Shown here: positions 24,315-34,332 of the stretch, piece after piece
How positions within the stretch are numbered: position 1 is the first letter of the stretch
Layout of the letters: every line of letters begins with the position of its first letter
Origin: Labyrinthula sp. Ha
Taxonomy: Eukaryota > Sar > Bigyra > Labyrinthulida > Labyrinthulaceae
Assembly (NCBI GenBank): GCA_015227615.1
Contig: JAALGZ010000003.1
Coordinates: forward strand, 1,364,001 to 1,428,000
Direction: 5' to 3'
Length of the DNA: 64,000 bases
Program-made: the position numbers and the translations under genes
Notes under the pieces: model-generated
Seen by the model: only the letters and a program-made list of their open reading frames with translations
The model's database searches: none
Told to the model about the DNA's origin: nothing

Positions 24315-25049
24315 ATGGGCCAGAGACAAACAAGTCGATTGGGTGTTGAACCAATGACAATGGCGTCATTAAACGATCTGTGTACAAGAACTCATTGTAT
24401 ATTTATTTGTTTACCTGTTTATTTCCATAGTTGACGCTGATGAAGTGCTTAGATTGTATCATTACTTCATTGAACTTTCAAATGGGAGCAAATTGATAAC
24501 CAAAGAGTATCTTTATTTTTATGTCCTGTAATATTCAGCCAGTTTAAAGCTGCACTGAGGCTTCAGAATTCTTTGTTTCTTCATAGAATATTCGTTCTGT
24601 TTGATAAGAAAGTATACCTTTGTTAAGAGGTTATAAATCTTAGGGTATTCAAGCAATGGAGTTTCCTGAATTTGTGGAAAGTTTATCAGTATTATCTGCC
24701 AGAGGAACTTTAGATGAAAAGATTCGCTTTGCGTTTAAAATGTATGACTTAGATAACGATGGTTATATATCAAAACAGGAGTTAGGGTATTTTTTAACTC
24801 TAGTGTTAACTCCATAGTGACATGCTCCAATCTGGTTTAGCTGAAAGTAGAGTTTTGGCAACTCATGAATATATTTCAATGATAGTTGAAACAAGCTTTA
24901 GAGAAGCAGATTTGAATGCGGATGGATATATTGATCAAAATGAGTATAAAGTATTGATGGAAAAGAACCCTACGATGCTAGACAACTTCACTTTAGACTT
25001 AAAGATGGTTCTCGGCTACAACTCATACCCTGAGCAATTCAAAACTTAA
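24315..25049 (+). CDS. CBL-type (calcineurin B-like) EF-hand calcium sensor, five exons
   Basis: Exons as read: 24315-24396, 24431-24506, 24539-24611, 24644-24786 and 24818-25049. The introns are 34, 32, 32 and 31 nt, all GT-AG. The sum is 606 nt, giving 201 residues, the normal CBL length. The protein starts MGQRQTSR, a likely N-myristoylation signal. [14 protein letters not shown] and TKDQFKAAL match the first helices of CBL/calcineurin B. EF-hand 2 is degenerate (DKKGIQAMEF). EF-hands 3 ([12 protein letters not shown]) and 4 ([12 protein letters not shown]) are canonical calcium loops. [11 protein letters not shown] near the end corresponds to the plant CBL segment KNPSLLKNMTL, which favours CBL over true calcineurin B. 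Such sensors recruit SnRK3/CIPK kinases to membranes. The last 11 bases overlap the 3' end of the DEAD-box gene on the other strand. Confidence 0.9.
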
Positions 25050-26487
25050 TGTGAGTACTCTTTTTCATAGTTTCAACTTCATCGTTTCCACGAAAGTGAG
25101 CTCCATATAATCCATGAGTCTTCTTCTTAACAGAGTTACCAAATTTTGCTAACTCTTCAGGGATGGCAGCTTTGGCTTCTCTTAAAATATTTTGTAAGCT
25201 TCCAGCAAGAGATTTTTCTTTTGCTGTAAAAAATGTGAAACTTCTGCCTTTTTTCCCTGCTCTACCAGTTCGGCCAATTCGATGAACATAATCCTCTATT
25301 GTCAATGGGAAAGTATAGTTTATTACAACCTCAACATCCTCAATATCTAAGCCTCTACTAGCAACATCTGTAGCTACCAACACATTATTTTTTCCTGTTA
25401 AGAAACTTCTTAAACAGTCTTCTCTTTCTTTCTGCTGCTTGTCACCATGAATCCCTATAGCTCTATACCTTTGTCTTTGAAGAGTTTCTTCGAGTCTACT
25501 TGCCTCTTTCTTATACAAAGCAAATACTATTATCTTCTTGTTGGTTTCTCTTGCTTTTAAGACACTTAAAAGCTCAAACAACTTTCTATTTTTGTCGTAT
25601 TCTTCAAGAACCAAAATATTTTGGGCAACATTTTGGTTAGCCGTTAAGGAGTCTGATCCAACGGTTAGTTTAATTGGATCGCTCATATATGCACTTGCTA
25701 TTTTACGAATCTCTTCTGGCCATGTTGCAGAAAACATAAGAGTTTGAACAGGATTTGGAATTTGTTCGATGATACTTTTAACTTCTTTTTCAAAACCTTG
25801 TTCTAGTAATCTATCGGCTTCATCAAGTATTAACCACTTGGTTCTCGATAGATTAAGTGTTCCAGAGTTCAAAAAATCCAAAAATCTCCCAATTGTGGCA
25901 ACACAGAATAAATGTTCTTTTGAAACACTAGCTTTCAAATCTCGCTCTTGCTGTCTTCTATCGCCTCCACCATAAATTACAATAGAATTAAGTTTATTTC
26001 CTGACGATTCGACTAACTCCTTAGCAACTAACTGGCTCTGTATTGCTAATTCCCTGGTTGGTGATAGAACTAAACAACTTGGACTTGCCACGGCTTTATT
26101 TTGAGGTCTATATAGATTGTTTTTTTTTTCTCTCTTGTAGATTTCCTTCAAGATTTTGCAAATAATAGGTAAAGTAAAGGCCAAAGTCTTTCCAGAACCC
26201 GTTTTACTAATTCCAATAAAATCTCTATTTGTTTTATCACTCAAACCAGGCCAACTATATGCTTGAACTGGAGTTGGCGTTTCAAACTTCTTTAATGTTG
26301 TTTTGAAAAGGATTTTAGAAGACTTGTGAAACAGTTTTCTAGCTTCTTTAAATGATTTTAATGGTATTATTTTATTTCCAAGTGGGTCTGTTATAGTAAC
26401 TTCACCTTTACTTACCTTTTGTTTCTTAGATTCAGTAGGTTTAGCACTTGTACCATTCTTTCTCTTCTTTGTTTTTGTGGAAGTCAT
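25039..26487 (-). CDS. DBP3: DEAD-box RNA helicase of the Dbp3 type
   Basis: I start this protein at MTSTKTKKRKNG (26487). An upstream in-frame ATG at 26532 would add 15 unremarkable residues. The 482-residue protein has a Lys-rich nuclear leader, then all helicase motifs: Q motif PTPVQAYSWP, I SKTGSGKT, Ia PTRELAIQ, II DEAD, III SAT, V ATDVASRGLDI and VI HRIGRTGRAG. Motif Ib reads TIGR instead of the usual TPGR. FALYKKEASRLEETL, FPLTIEDYVHRIG and the C-terminal LAKFGNSVKKKTHGLYG match yeast Dbp3 closely. In yeast, Dbp3 is a nucleolar helicase for pre-ribosomal RNA processing (internal spacer cleavage), so a role in ribosome assembly is likely. There is no intron. It overlaps CBL tail to tail by 11 bp, so the two mRNAs must be complementary at their 3' ends. 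Confidence 0.92.
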   Translation of the reverse strand: MTSTKTKKRKNGTSAKPTESKKQKVSKGEVTITDPLGNKIIPLKSFKEARKLFHKSSKILFKTTLKKFETPTPVQAYSWPGLSDKTNRDFIGISKTGSGKTLAFTLPIICKILKEIYKREKKNNLYRPQNKAVASPSCLVLSPTRELAIQSQLVAKELVESSGNKLNSIVIYGGGDRRQQERDLKASVSKEHLFCVATIGRFLDFLNSGTLNLSRTKWLILDEADRLLEQGFEKEVKSIIEQIPNPVQTLMFSATWPEEIRKIASAYMSDPIKLTVGSDSLTANQNVAQNILVLEEYDKNRKLFELLSVLKARETNKKIIVFALYKKEASRLEETLQRQRYRAIGIHGDKQQKEREDCLRSFLTGKNNVLVATDVASRGLDIEDVEVVINYTFPLTIEDYVHRIGRTGRAGKKGRSFTFFTAKEKSLAGSLQNILREAKAAIPEELAKFGNSVKKKTHGLYGAHFRGNDEVETMKKSTHIKF

Positions 26488-26532
26488 TTTACACTTGTAA
26501 ATCAAATGTTGCAATCTGCTACGAAAAAACAA

Positions 26533-29500
26533 GAAAATTGCAATCGGATAGGTTTAAGGTTTAATTAGGAATTCCCTGTCGCTAAGCCAATTGGGCCTAG
26601 TGGCCTAACGCTACGAATCTGTTATCTCCTCTCCTTAGTACTGCAGCACTCTGGGTCTCGAAATATATTTACTTTCTTTCTTCCCTGTATCTTGATACTA
26701 GTTGCTTTTTCCATTTCGTTTGATCACGTGGTCTCTTCTTATTCTCATTGCATACTGTCTTGTTTCTACTTTCTTTGTATGGCAGTCGTGTCTTGGTCCT
26801 ATTTAAGGAATGTTTGAACATTGCTCAAAAGTCTGAATAGTCACGATATTGTAATTCCAGTTCCACTTATTGCGCAGGTAGTACCTCCGCTGTTGTCCAA
26901 ATTCCTGAAATTATTAAGTCACGTGATTGCGGTGCAGGATTCAGTTTTCCCAAAACATAAACTTAAAATAGTTTAAAAAGAACAAGAATGAACTGAGATG
27001 TCAGTCGGTCGTAAGAGCGCGATGATCAGTATGCTTCTACTGGATACAGTATACGGAACCTTATCAGATGAGCACAGGAAGATGCTCCAGTACATTTTGG
27101 AGAACCAGGCTATCTTTTTTTCGCCTTGGATGTGACCCTTGAAGTTTGGACTTATTTGAAACTAAAGAACCCCCTTTTAACATCAGAGAACACGTGGCTA
27201 ACAATAGTTTCTATATGGGTGAGATTAGAATTTAGTTAGGGCGTGATTCTTTTGGAAGTATTACGGATAACGCCTAAGCTTGCTGCAATGTTTTTTCAGG
27301 TTCTCGAAATTTTTATCTCATCCTTGAGAAAGTGCTCTTATTATGCTAGTTCAATTTTGGTTTCCATTTTTTCATGTTGTGTAGCTCGCATATTAACTAT
27401 TCTTGTTGGGGGATATTAGATGTTTTTCATTTGTGAAGTTTTGTAGAAGCTAGTTTCCAGATAGTGAGACAAGTTGCAAGCTTCGCTTCTTCTTCCTGCT
27501 CCATCCTTTAGTATGTGTTCCTGATGCCAAGATATCGATCAGACAGGATTCTGTTCTGATTGTTGCATGACTATAACAACCACTGCAGTTGCATTTTCAA
27601 TTGTTCCAGGCGACGTTTTGCTGTTTATCCATTCTAGAGGTGGGTATCCTTGGCGCTATTAGTATACCTAAGCAGTGAAGTGTGTTTTTGCTCCTTAAGT
27701 TACAGTTTAGGGTACCCTGCGTGGGTTGAAGATTGTTGTTGTTTTAGGGAAGTTGGCAGCTGGGTAGCTCTCACTTTCAGTTGGATGATCCTCTACCGGG
27801 GGTGTTGGTTCTTCGTTATATTGTAGATGCTCCACTATCTTAGGATGAGTGAGTATTTCAGTCATTGGGATGGTTGTTGTGCTTGCGTCTCTATCCTGGT
27901 AGGTTATTCTGCTACGCCTTGCTTCCTGATGCTGTTCATCCTCTAGTTCGTTTTCCTTGTAACTGGCTATTGTTTCCTGGACTGGCTTCAGAACACCTTT
28001 ATCGCCTTCTACCGTTACAATCTTGTTATCTTTTCTTTTTCTCTCTATATTCCTTGAATTTTCCTGAGAGGTTATTGACTTGTTTTTCATCTCAGAGTTG
28101 ATGTCCCAGTTCTTGCTGCAACTGGAGAGGCATGTTGGGCCTCATTGAGCAAAAGTAGGCTTATTTTCTTTCTCTATTATAGAAAGTATATATTGGAGCT
28201 TTGTACCGCAGACTTTTTTAAACAAGGCAAACTGGATTAAAGCATCTAACAAAACACTGCAGAAACCAATATTTCTGGGCGTGACGCAACAAAAACAGTT
28301 AAGTATCTTTGCTTCAACAGAACTGCTTGACTCTGACCTCCACGAATGGCCTAGAGCCTGCTAGCTACCGTGAATACATTCTACTTATACTGTCACTAAA
28401 TGTAGGCAGTCTGAATTGGACGATTTTTTTTTGTGTAAGTCTAAGTTCAAATGGTAGCGGTTTCTGAACAGAAAGAAACAGCCTTCGAGAAGTGGAATAG
28501 CCTATGCTAAGTGTAACCAATGTCTGCAGGACGACCAGAAGCTGACTTCTATCTCTATCTTTACTCAGCTACATAAACATTGTCCTTGATAGAAGTAGAT
28601 TTATTAAAAAGTAAATAAAGCATGAGGCATAGCACAAGGGGAAAAGATTGGAAAAGCGAAAAGTATAAAAGGTAGCTTAAATCTTAATTGTAAGGGATAA
28701 GACAAGGTGAAAATGCAACTTGATGAAAAGAATCTCTTTTCAGCCATTGTAATTTCTGTGAAGATTTGGCTGAAAAAGAGCTATCATCAAAAGCTCTGGG
28801 CGCGCAGTATAAATACAACAGGAAACATTTGCTTTCCAGACTAAGTTACCAGAATAGCTCCTGCGGTAACCACACATGATCATTGACAATGGTAATTCAC
28901 TCACTCCACTTGGAAAATTGCCCTAAAACCTTGACAAAGCCAAAGCCGGCATCTTGCTCTGTAGATCGAGAGCAAGGCAACATACTCCAGGCACCATAAA
29001 AAAATATGTTAAGAGAACACCTTCCATAATTTCAAGCCAAATCCAAGAATATCATGTAAAGGACCCAGCATACCTGATACATCGTACCCAAGCTACTCAA
29101 AGATTCCACTCCGCTCATTGTGAGCGAAGACACAGTACATGTGATCAGCAAGTGTAGCGTGCCTGCAGGAAGTTCGTTTGAAACGTCTATCATGACCAAG
29201 AACAGTGAAAATAAATAAATAAAACAGCTAAACTCAATCCAATATGCTTCAGGCATAAGTTGACTCCTTTATTTTGCTCTTGATTTTCAATGATTCCAGT
29301 TAAAGGCAATTCTAGGCAAGATGCCCCATACCAAACACGCAAAATCAGAACTCCAATAACGCTACCAAAGGATTAACATGAGTATGTTATCACCTTAGTA
29401 ATAGAAAATCCAGGAAAGACCGGCCTCATTGAGTGCTAGACCGCTAGACCTAAATAATCGATAAGAGCACACAGTAAGGAATCAACTTTCGGCCAAACAT

Positions 29501-30670
29501 ATGCTATCAAAGAGTTAACGATGAATTACATGAAGTGTCTAGGGCCCCTCAGATCAAGAAGGGAAGAGCCTGAATCTGTATGTAAGTACTACTAAATAAA
29601 TTTAGTTATTCAATATAGTTTTTTCGTCAAGAAGTAGGAAAAAAATATTCCTTACAAATTGGTGTAATTTAAGGGCGAATATCATAACAAATGCAGCCTC
29701 TTAAAGTTGTACATACAGAATAAATAACATTTTTTAGTTTCAGAAAATTAGCTCTGGAACAAAGGCTTTGAACTCTAGTGTATTTTTCTTAAATTTTAAT
29801 ATCGCTATTATCTTTTCCTGGTAGTGACTGCTCGTACATAATCTCTTTAGCTCAAGTTTTTTTAGACAGAATGGTTATTGGCGGCTTTAAAATAACTTTG
29901 AAATCACTAATGAAAAAATTATTAAGCTCCAGATACACAAATTCCACAGAAGTTTCTAATATAAATTCATAGGTCAACTCCATTAAATTCCTGTCACTTC
30001 TTCAGCCTTTACCCTGATTCAAAATTGAGAATTATTGAGAAACCCAGCGGGAAATGAGGCAGCAGATTCATTGAGGATCCATTTAATTACCCAATCCTTT
30101 CACGCATTAATTTGCCTACTAGGCCACACGGAGTTAGTTTGAAACTGGCATCCATTGGATTTAGAAGCGTCATTTACAAATACAGTTTTAGATTTTGGAA
30201 GCAGATTTTATTCTCGTCATAACAGAAAAATGAAATCATCAATCAAATTTTTTCTTGTGACTCCCAGATCTGGTGGCCAATTTTAAATTTGGTTCTACCT
30301 TGTTTCTTAATAGATCAAATGAAATTACTCTTGGAGCATCCTCAAAAAATGTACTAAGAAAACACCAGGTTTCAATTATTTTCAAGAGTTCTCGATGCTT
30401 CAAAAATTCATTTTTCTGAAAATTAAAGTTAAAGTTTTTCCACCGTGAGTTTCTTTCAAACCATAGCCTTACTCAAATGCCTATCTTTGCGCTTTCTTGG
30501 GATGCTGAAGCAACATATGAAATTAGAGTTTGCTTTGGCAAAATCACTTTCTACACCTTCTATGGCATCTTGCTCCATATGACAAAGATTAATGTTATTC
30601 GACCAAGGAGCACTCAAATGCCTAGCTTAAGAATGCAAGAAGAGAAATTTAACCTTATTGCTAAACAACT
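26533..30670. other. Gene-poor stretch between Dbp3 and Skp1
   Basis: No gene is recognised. A 127-codon hydrophilic Lys/Glu/Thr-rich frame lies on the minus strand at 27707-28090, opposite an 78-codon frame on the plus strand. Its length is borderline for chance at this composition and it has no recognisable domain. Slightly higher G+C around 27.5-29.2 kb could mark an old insertion, but I see no terminal repeats or enzyme motifs. Confidence 0.4.
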
Positions 30671-31313
30671 TTACAAATCTTCGCACCATTTGTTCTCTTC
30701 ACGAATCTTAGCTTCTTCTTCCGGGGTGAAGTCATTCTTGATATTAAACAATGATCTAATCTCCTCTGGACTTTTCCCTTTAATCATACTTGCAACTTTA
30801 GCGCAACTCAAATCCAAAAGGGATTTTACGTCCAAATAATTTGCAGCAGTGATAAGCTTGAACAAACTCTCTTGTTCAATATTAATATATTTCCCATACC
30901 ATTCACCTGCTATTATTCCAATATTGGTATCTCTCAATGGTTTTTCTATCTCATTCATCTTATTTTTTTCGTTCTGGTCCCAAAATTCGATCACCTTTCT
31001 AAGAGTTTCGGTATCCACATTTTCCAAAGGTACTTCAGCAGGATCATCCTCAGTAGAGTCCATGATACTGTCTTCAATAAGGTTTCGGATAAGTTTGCTC
31101 TGCTTAACGAGTTTGAATTGAACAACTTCTTTCGTTCCCTCGCTTGATAATAAATGAACAAGTTCTACAAAATAAGGAAGAGACTAAGAATGCTAACAAA
31201 ACTTTTTTAAAATGAGAATTAAACTTTATATACTGTCATCATATTTGTTTTCATCAGTGATGGCACCTATAGGGTTAAAAAGGAAGGTAAATCATACCGT
31301 TTTGCGTAGACAT
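30671..31313 (-). CDS. SKP1: Skp1, SCF ubiquitin ligase adaptor
   Basis: Skp1 links F-box proteins to cullin in SCF ubiquitin ligases. The main exon (31164-30671) encodes LLSSEGTKEVVQF (compare LQSSDGEIFEV), AEVPLENV, the loop up to YINIEQESLFKLITAANYLD, then SLLDLSCAKVASMIKGKSPE and FNIKNDFTPEEE, ending NKWCEDL. These are the BTB/POZ fold and the F-box-binding C-terminal helices. The frame lacks an ATG, so a 5' part must be spliced on. The best reading is exon 1 at 31313-31298 (MSTQN), a 31 nt intron, exon 2 at 31266-31234, then a 69 nt intron, giving 180 residues. The 69 nt intron is twice the local norm, so the start is provisional. The identity is secure. The gene is divergent from ATG7. 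Confidence 0.88.
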
Positions 31314-31452
31314 TTTTTCTTATTTATTCTCTTCTTTGAGGAAAACTCTTTCTGTTTTAGGTTTTCATTGGTTGATCTGTCCAATCACATCGCTATAGTT
31401 GACAATTATGATTGCATGAACTATCCAATGAAAAAGCGAAAGACAAAGAGAG
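31314..31452. promoter_or_regulatory. 139 bp bidirectional promoter region of Skp1 and ATG7
   Basis: The provisional Skp1 start (31313, minus) and the ATG7 start (31453, plus) are 139 bases apart, so both promoters must lie in or near this interval. This is inferred from spacing; no motif was identified with confidence. It would shift if the Skp1 first exon is different. Confidence 0.35.
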
Positions 31453-33402
31453 ATGATATTTTCTCCCTTTGAAAGTTCAACTACTGCTAGTTTCTGGGAA
31501 CGATTGGGAGCAGAAAAACTAACAAAAATTAAGCTTAGTGAAGAATGTGTTAATATAAATGGAAATTTCTCTCTCCCATTTAATGCAAATCACAGCTTGC
31601 TACTTAATCTTGACGAAAATGCATTTGACAAGATTGAAAAAATATCCAGGGAAAAAGTCGATGCAGAAAGCGTAAAACAGATGTTTATGGAGTTTGTATT
31701 TGATTTTAAGATTATCTGCAGTGGTTTTTTGTTTAATAAAAATACGGTTGAAGGATTTAAACAAGAAGACAAGAAATCGCTACTACGCAAATTTGCTGTA
31801 AAATTGAACAACGTGGATTCTATAACAAATTTTGTCTTGCTGAGCTTTGCAGACTTAAAGACGCATAAATATATTTACTGGTTTGGTTTTCCAATGTCGT
31901 CTAATCCGGATCTCTCTTTTGAACTTGTAGAAACAAGCAGTCTTTCACAAGCGTATTCAGAAGAACAACTTTTCTTGCTCTTCGAAAAGTTGCTAGATTT
32001 TCAAAATAGCTCATCTGAAACTGAATTTAATTTTTCAGTTGTTGATGTTGGAGAAAAGTGCAATTTCTTTTCCTTAAGCTCAAGATCTGAAGAATTTACT
32101 CAAATAAAAGCTGAAAGTGTAACTTTCTTGTTTATCGATCCCTGTTTTGATGAAAAAAAAGAAAGTGTGCTTTTAAACAACTTTTTGTTTTATATATCAA
32201 TAAATTTTCCTTCTTTATTAAATATAAAAATACTGAAACTTCGCAAAAACCTTTCAAGTAGCAAAATTCTTACTGTTCATATAAAGAAAGAAAGTTCTTT
32301 TATACACGCAAATTCTTCAGTTGTTGGATGGGAATTGAATATGAAGGGTAGACCTGGTCCTAGAATAATGAATCTTAGTGCACATCTAGATCCTTCTTCT
32401 ATAGCTGAAAGCGCATTAGATCTAAACCTAAAATTAATGGTTTGGAGGCAGTTTCCAGATTTAGATCTAACTCGGATTAAACAAACTAGATGCTTACTCT
32501 TAGGAGCAGGAACTTTAGGTTGTGCTGTTTCCAGAGTTTTACTTGCATGGGGATTTAAGCATATAGACTTTTTAGACAACGGGTTAGTTTCTGCTTCTAA
32601 TCCAGCACGACAAAGTCTATACCTACTATCTGATGTAAATAAAAAGAAATGTTTCACTGCTGCAGAAACATTAAAAGAAATTATGCCGAGGCTGGAAAGT
32701 GAAGGGTATGATATGACCATTCCCATGCCAGGTCACTACTTTGAATACAAAGGTGATGAAGCTCTTTTTAGTTCTGACGTATATGAGCTATACAAACTCA
32801 TAAAGCATCATGAAGTTATTTTCCTTCTCACAGATACAAGAGAATCACGGTGGTTACCAACTGTGTTAGGTAGAGTGTTGAATAAGACTGTTATTAATTG
32901 TGCTTTAGGATTTGATTCCTTTTTAGTGATGAGACATGGAAACAAAGATGTCGAAGCTGGCTGCTACTTTTGTAACGATGTGGTTGCTCCACAAAATTCT
33001 ACTAGTAACAGAACTTTGGATCAACAGTGTACAGTGACTAAACCAGGCTTAGCACCAATTACAGCAGGACTGGCGGTGGAGGTCTTGGTAGCGCAACTTC
33101 ATGGAAATGAGGTCCCTGATCAAATAAGAGGTTTCTTATCAGATTTTAAACAGATTGAAATGAAGAATCATAGGTTTAAGAATTGCAGTGCTTGTTCGCA
33201 GCCTGTATTGAAATTGGCTGAATCATCCATCGACGCTTATGCTCGAATTGGTGAACACGATGGAGTACGACTTCCACTTGAGTTCGTGGAAATTTTTAAA
33301 AATGAGGCGACGTTAGAAGAAATTTCGGGTCTTGCTAAAGTCAAAGCTGAAGCAGAGCAGCAAGTAGTGGATTTTGACTTTGGTGAGGAAGATGATTTTT
33401 AG
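31453..33402 (+). CDS. ATG7: ATG7, E1-like activating enzyme of autophagy
   Basis: ATG7 adenylates ATG8 and ATG12, forms a thioester with them and passes them to the E2 enzymes ATG3 and ATG10. The uninterrupted 649-residue protein starts MIFSPFESS, aligned with the family N terminus (FAPFSS). The N-terminal domain has VLLSFADLKTHKYIYWFGFP. The conserved linker is VVGWELNMKGRPGPRIMNL, followed by DLNLKLMVWRQFPDLDL. The adenylation domain has GAGTLGC (351-357) and TDTRESRWLP. The catalytic cysteine is C526 in RTLDQQCTVTKPG. Zinc-ligand pairs CYFC (504-507) and CSAC are present. The protein ends with an acidic Phe-rich tail (VVDFDFGEEDDF), where the family has ATG8-binding residues. No intron is seen. 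It is followed 25 bp later by a same-strand gene. Confidence 0.96.
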   Translation: MIFSPFESSTTASFWERLGAEKLTKIKLSEECVNINGNFSLPFNANHSLLLNLDENAFDKIEKISREKVDAESVKQMFMEFVFDFKIICSGFLFNKNTVEGFKQEDKKSLLRKFAVKLNNVDSITNFVLLSFADLKTHKYIYWFGFPMSSNPDLSFELVETSSLSQAYSEEQLFLLFEKLLDFQNSSSETEFNFSVVDVGEKCNFFSLSSRSEEFTQIKAESVTFLFIDPCFDEKKESVLLNNFLFYISINFPSLLNIKILKLRKNLSSSKILTVHIKKESSFIHANSSVVGWELNMKGRPGPRIMNLSAHLDPSSIAESALDLNLKLMVWRQFPDLDLTRIKQTRCLLLGAGTLGCAVSRVLLAWGFKHIDFLDNGLVSASNPARQSLYLLSDVNKKKCFTAAETLKEIMPRLESEGYDMTIPMPGHYFEYKGDEALFSSDVYELYKLIKHHEVIFLLTDTRESRWLPTVLGRVLNKTVINCALGFDSFLVMRHGNKDVEAGCYFCNDVVAPQNSTSNRTLDQQCTVTKPGLAPITAGLAVEVLVAQLHGNEVPDQIRGFLSDFKQIEMKNHRFKNCSACSQPVLKLAESSIDAYARIGEHDGVRLPLEFVEIFKNEATLEEISGLAKVKAEAEQQVVDFDFGEEDDF

Positions 33403-33427
33403 TTTAGCCGTTTGCACTGGTTAAGGT

Positions 33428-34297
33428 ATGACTCTTCAAAACTCCATTGTATCGAACAGTGAAGGTTCAGGTCTCTTGGAAACACTTCTTTCGTCCAGCT
33501 ATAACCAGAGAGGTGATGAAGCTTCAGGTGGTAAGATCCTAAAATTTTGCTATGTCTTGGAAGAATATATACAAAAGTGTGAATTGGATGGTGAGTATGA
33601 GGAAGCAGAGAAGGCTTATGAACAACTTATATCCATTAAGAAGCAGGAATGCAAGCGTCAGGTAGAAGAATTACGGTTGAAACAGACAATGGAGAGGCAA
33701 AACTTGGTTGCTCAGCAAAGAATTCAGGTCGAAAAGTTTTATAATACTTGGAGACAGTATTTGACCTCCTTTAATGAGTTAGCAAAGCAATATGTAGAAC
33801 AGCTAAAGGCGAAACATAGTGAAGAAAAAAATACAATAAAACAGAAGGATGCGGCAAACATGTCTAGAAGACAGACTATGGAGTGTAGAATATTTAAACC
33901 TTCGAAGAACCTGCTTGAATGGAGGAGAAGGCAAAACTTACTAGCTAAATGTAAGAATTATGCAGAAGCTCAAAAGGTGAAGCTGATAGCAGATAAGATA
34001 GAAGAACAAGAACGCGGCAGATCAAAAAACATATGGAAAGATTCGGCTTCAAATCAAGAAAGATCACTAATCTTAAGACAGAAGAACGAGATGGAGGTTC
34101 TCAAGAAAAAGATAAATACCAGAAGAAAGGAACACCAAGCGCAAAGGGACAAAGATGCGGCTATTTTGTCTCAAAGGAATAGAAATCTTATGAGCTCACT
34201 ATCACAGAAGCATAAAATTGAGGTAAGAAACCATGAGTCAACTATTTACTCGCAATTATGCTTAGATAGAAAGCCTGGGAGAAGTCCGAAAAGATAA
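33428..34297 (+). CDS. Conserved-looking coiled-coil protein, function unknown
   Basis: This 289-residue frame is predicted almost entirely alpha-helical. After a polar N terminus come LEEYIQKCELDGEYEEAEK, then Lys/Glu/Gln-rich helices (VEELRLKQTMERQNLVAQQ). A characteristic middle segment, RIFKPSKNLLEWRRRQNLL with KCKNYAEAQKVKLIADKIE, is followed by more coiled coil (KNEMEVLKKKINTRRKEHQ). The EYEEAEKA and NYAEAQK segments are two helical motifs of the kind found in widespread uncharacterised protist coiled-coil proteins. I cannot name a function; a cytoskeletal or flagellar role is only a guess. The start lies 25 bp after the ATG7 stop, so either the pair is co-transcribed or the transcription start lies inside ATG7. 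The end faces the glycosyltransferase at 35 bp. Confidence 0.8.
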   Translation: MTLQNSIVSNSEGSGLLETLLSSSYNQRGDEASGGKILKFCYVLEEYIQKCELDGEYEEAEKAYEQLISIKKQECKRQVEELRLKQTMERQNLVAQQRIQVEKFYNTWRQYLTSFNELAKQYVEQLKAKHSEEKNTIKQKDAANMSRRQTMECRIFKPSKNLLEWRRRQNLLAKCKNYAEAQKVKLIADKIEEQERGRSKNIWKDSASNQERSLILRQKNEMEVLKKKINTRRKEHQAQRDKDAAILSQRNRNLMSSLSQKHKIEVRNHESTIYSQLCLDRKPGRSPKR

Positions 34298-34332
34298 ATT
34301 ATTCATCTTCGTGTATGACTGAAATATAATCC

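Noticed and set aside
26488-26532. Upstream ATG of Dbp3 at 26532
   Set aside because: It adds 15 residues unlike the family, whereas the ATG at 26487 opens directly into the usual Lys-rich leader.
27707-28090. 127-codon hydrophilic frame on the minus strand
   Set aside because: Borderline length for chance, no domain, and an open frame also on the opposite strand. Not listed as a gene.
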